From Sphingosinicella terrae (GTDB lineage: Bacteria > Pseudomonadota > Alphaproteobacteria > Sphingomonadales > Sphingomonadaceae), in contig NZ_QDFY01000012.1 in NCBI RefSeq assembly GCF_003347635.1, forward strand, positions 78,660 through 142,659: DNA of 64,000 nt, given 5' to 3'. The notes below the pieces were generated by a model that saw nothing but the letters and a program-made list of their open reading frames with translations, had not been told where the DNA came from and made no database searches. Positions 63,001-64,000 of this stretch are shown here, one piece after another. A program made the position numbers and the translations under genes. How positions within the stretch are numbered: the stretch's first letter is position 1; the number at the start of each line of letters is the position of its first letter.

Positions 63001-63247
63001 GGCGGCCTCCTCGCCGACTTGCCGTCTGATCCCGCCGCCGCGCTGGCTCAGTGGCAAAGCTGGGCGCCTTTGCTCGGCGCGATGGCGGACGGCATGCGCC
63101 GGCCGGACGCCAACCTGGTCCGCTCCGACTATATCGCGCAGCAGCTCCTGCACGCGGACGGCGTCGCGCAGCCGCTCGACTTCGCCACCTTCGCCGGTGC
63201 GCTCGGCGTCGACAATCTGCGCATCGGCAGCGCAGCCGGCGAGGTGA
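60047..63247 (+). CDS. AHH-type nuclease toxin joined to RTX and EF-hand-like calcium-binding modules; 3' end frameshifted
   Basis: A 1066-residue frame. Residues about 11-85 match the AHH nuclease-toxin pattern: WQKQHIIP, then NGILLPS and MHRGSHPRY; the first His of the usual HH pair is Gln. About 90-400 is unassigned. About 405-500 is RTX-like, with GG-x-G-N-D nonapeptides (GGDGNDKIF, GGNGNDLIA, GGAGNDIMH, GGSGADTF). About 660-790 has EF-hand-like DLDGDGLELT, DLNGNGTIDNVGELFG, DLNADGVIDASD and DVDQDGVSDAGE, common in type I secreted proteins. The N-terminal third is AT-rich; the rest, from about 61100, is host-like. After about 62990 the frame is lost: the natural continuation reads in another frame. 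Confidence 0.8.
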   Translation: MTSFSSVDTQPGWQKQHIIPTQLLTINLELQEFFIKLSQYGGYNQDAFEFNGILLPSQEDVALERGFSMHRGSHPRYTEFVQRILENVREETLLAVSALGEAAAYVEALKTIRGVQAYLMDAHVVSIELNLLTGEPSGRALFMLNRKDPWLPGDSDHALDNSLYAIYDTISLDSIRGSISDPDPTKPFWQGYHHGGGSNLIFAGFSNREGTIFDPYFEYSGGHYASAVERLRAREEGVPLGAIYQYLPIGIEPALSDKGDNYRPEALIRDGVVYFQREADPSKTISQLTARIGPALDVAGSDQKDTIIMIGHFGPIEASFAYGPSGNGLVVASPTERSLATFVDLSDELREMLPDWAFPPIIEQGIDELTDGASYIVARLAERMFSNIEVPQFTVAENGIAGKGHEGVDLMLGFGTAELSGQAGNDWIMHFGSGEVQGGDGNDKIFGVGSEYGGPSDRLDLYGGNGNDLIAIVWAEGGYAYGGAGNDIMHGGGKEAHLWGGSGADTFSISSGTHIRDAAIEDSTTFFGIPLYGGAKQWWMEGNTAYWAPFSTVMWGFPVIGSSILTAASFFIDAVTMKFASYQVDANGDLQIQIGWGLGGRGVVNDYRLDFDSGVGTGGITVFQADRGGSEDASLGRVQQFVNLALYAGFGGGLPGFDPLVLDLDGDGLELTTENNSRAYFEFDSDGFAERTGWVRPDDGLLAIDLNGNGTIDNVGELFGNRTTSGFAILSGYDLNADGVIDASDAVYANLRIWQDVDQDGVSDAGELKTLAELGIVSISLSHAAPGEPTEVGGNTIVHTGSFTRADGTTGAAADVASMINETATRWRGDSTVSASAAALPQLRGFGEVRDLRVAMTGDPALETMVAAFAAETSNDLAVLKAQAETILYKWAGVDGVAADAIGVDGFDARKLAFLEVYTGHLLMPRDTNGTVVADNLDEMEALWADQLTRLTLRLVVQGPLADVFDGIDYRTDLDLLVAETPTSMAASSPTCRLIPPPRWLSGKAGRLCSARWRTACAGRTPTWSAPTISRSSSCTRTASRSRSTSPPSPVRSASTICASAAQPAR

Positions 63248-63446
63248 GGGACTCAATCGCGGTACGCTCAAGCCGCCGCTGCCCACGGACGCCGAGAAGC
63301 TGTCGTCTCAGGCGAAGGGGATGCTGGACCAGGTCCTTTCCCGCTCGGCGAGCGCTAACCCAGGGGACGGCCAAGGCGGGAATAGAGGAGTTCGTCGTGT
63401 CGTGAACCCGCGAGTCGGAGAGTTCCCGTCGGCGCTGTCATGGTGA
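62985..63446 (+). pseudogene. Frameshifted C-terminal continuation of the toxin gene
   Basis: The frame used until about 62990 continues into Arg/Ser-rich antisense-like residues. The next frame reads LYGGLLADLPSDPAAALAQW and on to about 63245; inserting one G in the ACGCCGACC stretch near 62990 would join them. A second shift near 63250 is needed to read LNRGTLKPPLPTDAEKLSSQ in the third frame, ending at 63446. So the C-terminal 140 or so residues, where a type I secretion signal would lie, are broken unless these are sequencing errors. Confidence 0.65.
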
Positions 63447-63457
63447 GGGGTAATTCC

Positions 63458-63808
63458 ATGATCATTATACGTTCTGTTGCTACATGCGTGATGTTATTAG
63501 CATTATGGGCCTGTAAATACCCAGAGTCCACAGTGGCGTGCGAGCGTGTGTTTGATCCTGACGAGTTCCAAACCGATGAGCAAGCCCAAGAATACTTAAG
63601 AGCGGCCATTCCGACGGGATCACCAATTCGATGCGCCAGCGATGTCATGTCATCGCCAAAGATGTCTCGTGATCCACATACAGAAGACGAATTGATTATA
63701 TACAGGGAAAAAGAACCAGGACAGTCGGCCTTTTCCATTGGGCTAAATACTAGGGTTGTGATAATACGTCATAGCGATGGAACCATTACAGAAGTCAGGG
63801 TTAATTAA
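63458..63808 (+). CDS. Small exported protein, possible lipoprotein
   Basis: A 116-residue protein. The start MIIIRSVATCVMLLALWACKY is a short signal with a Cys at 19 that may be lipidated (the LWAC box is not standard). The remainder (VACERVFDPDEFQTDEQAQEYL, then a small beta-rich end) has two further Cys and no recognised family. GAGGGG is 8 bases before the ATG 63458. It is AT-rich, like the other island genes, and may be part of the toxin locus (immunity or chaperone), but that is only position-based. Confidence 0.6.
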   Translation: MIIIRSVATCVMLLALWACKYPESTVACERVFDPDEFQTDEQAQEYLRAAIPTGSPIRCASDVMSSPKMSRDPHTEDELIIYREKEPGQSAFSIGLNTRVVIIRHSDGTITEVRVN

Positions 63809-63921
63809 TGGCTGAGATACGCATAGAGGGCAAGATAATCCCGGGCGATCCGTCGGATCAGTTCTGTCACGCCTATCTCGTCTTCGTCGACGACAATGCA
63901 GGATGCGGGGACATGGCGTAA
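63808..63921 (+). pseudogene. 37-codon ORF, probably a gene truncated by an inserted element
   Basis: The ATG lies directly at the previous stop (TTAATTAATGG). The product MAEIRIEGKIIPGDPSDQFC, then HAYLVFVDDNAGCGDMA, looks like the beginning of a longer protein: an N-terminal strand followed by a H-x-YLVFVDDN strand as in small proteins found by RTX/polymorphic toxin genes. It stops soon after, just where the sequence turns into a probable insertion-sequence edge. Confidence 0.5.
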
Positions 63922-64000
63922 TTGAGATAGGCCCATCCTCCTGCTGATACGAAGTCGGCACGAAGCCGCTTCAAGGAGGAGGATGGACCCATGGCTATGT
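63905..64000 (+). mobile_element. Possible left edge of an insertion sequence with a structured transposase leader
   Basis: After the truncated ORF comes an untranslated leader and a new start (ATG 63991, MAM...) running off the window. A nested hairpin covers 63933-63986: outer arms CCATCCTCCT/AGGAGGATGG (10 bp), inner arms GAAGtCGGC/GCCGCTTC. It covers the Shine-Dalgarno AAGGAGG at 63973-63979, a common way to keep transposase translation low. The family cannot be told from this short part. Confidence 0.4.

Noticed and set aside
63743..63961. A 72-codon minus-strand frame at the right edge
   Set aside because: It crosses the likely insertion boundary, has no ribosome site and no recognisable features.

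Overview
The window is high-GC DNA of an alphaproteobacterium, most likely a sphingomonad. The grounds are the combination of an N-acetylglutaminylglutamine osmolyte cluster, an ECF sigma factor paired with an NrsF-type anti-sigma, a CYP153-like P450, many acyl-CoA dehydrogenases and SDRs, and small YYxRGYY-type secreted proteins. No rRNA, tRNA or CRISPR array was found, so the taxonomic call is inference from gene content.

Layout. 1-13 kb: a glucokinase cut by the left edge, a Gfo/Idh/MocA oxidoreductase, a small membrane protein, a TetR regulator divergent from a very large LplT-acyltransferase-acyl-ACP synthetase fusion (two tandem palindromic operators lie between them), an SDR, a chromate transporter, a TorF-like porin, a TauE/SafE permease with a YezD-type protein, MurJ and an HTH-only Crp-like protein. 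13-18 kb: the three-gene NAGGN osmoprotectant operon. 18-28 kb: MntP, two secreted peptidases (M28, S9), a winged-helix/TPR regulator, three DsrE/TusD-like genes, a cysteine synthase, and a membrane protein overlapping a winged-helix regulator. 28-36 kb: small secreted proteins, an ArsR-SRPBCC-SRPBCC operon, the P450, guaA, a YffB-like thioredoxin-fold protein, an orphan Flp pilin and a CelD/FemAB-type acyltransferase. 36-46.6 kb: a fatty-acid or isoprenoid/steroid-type acyl-CoA degradation locus (FadB-like enzyme, two SDRs, Zn-alcohol dehydrogenase, four acyl-CoA dehydrogenases, a metallo-beta-lactamase-fold protein); two of its divergent promoters carry the same TTTACG/CGTAAA palindrome. 46.6-58 kb: an M20 amidohydrolase, a thioesterase, and a redox/metal-stress region (ECF sigma, NrsF, a VTT-flavin disulfide reductase fusion, MsrB, MsrA, a radical SAM enzyme, two glycosyltransferases of the TIGR04282/TIGR04283 types, MTA phosphorylase).

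58-64 kb differs: it is AT-richer, has poor ribosome sites and looks horizontally acquired. It holds a DUF4261-like gene, an Imm11-like immunity gene and a 1066-codon protein with an AHH-type nuclease domain at its N terminus joined to RTX and EF-hand-like calcium-binding modules. The AT-rich toxin part changes to host-like GC around 61.1 kb, and the 3' end carries two frameshifts. A small lipoprotein-like gene, a truncated 37-codon ORF and what looks like the left edge of an insertion sequence follow. I regard this polymorphic-toxin island as the most interesting part of the window; the sigma/Msr/radical-SAM region is second.
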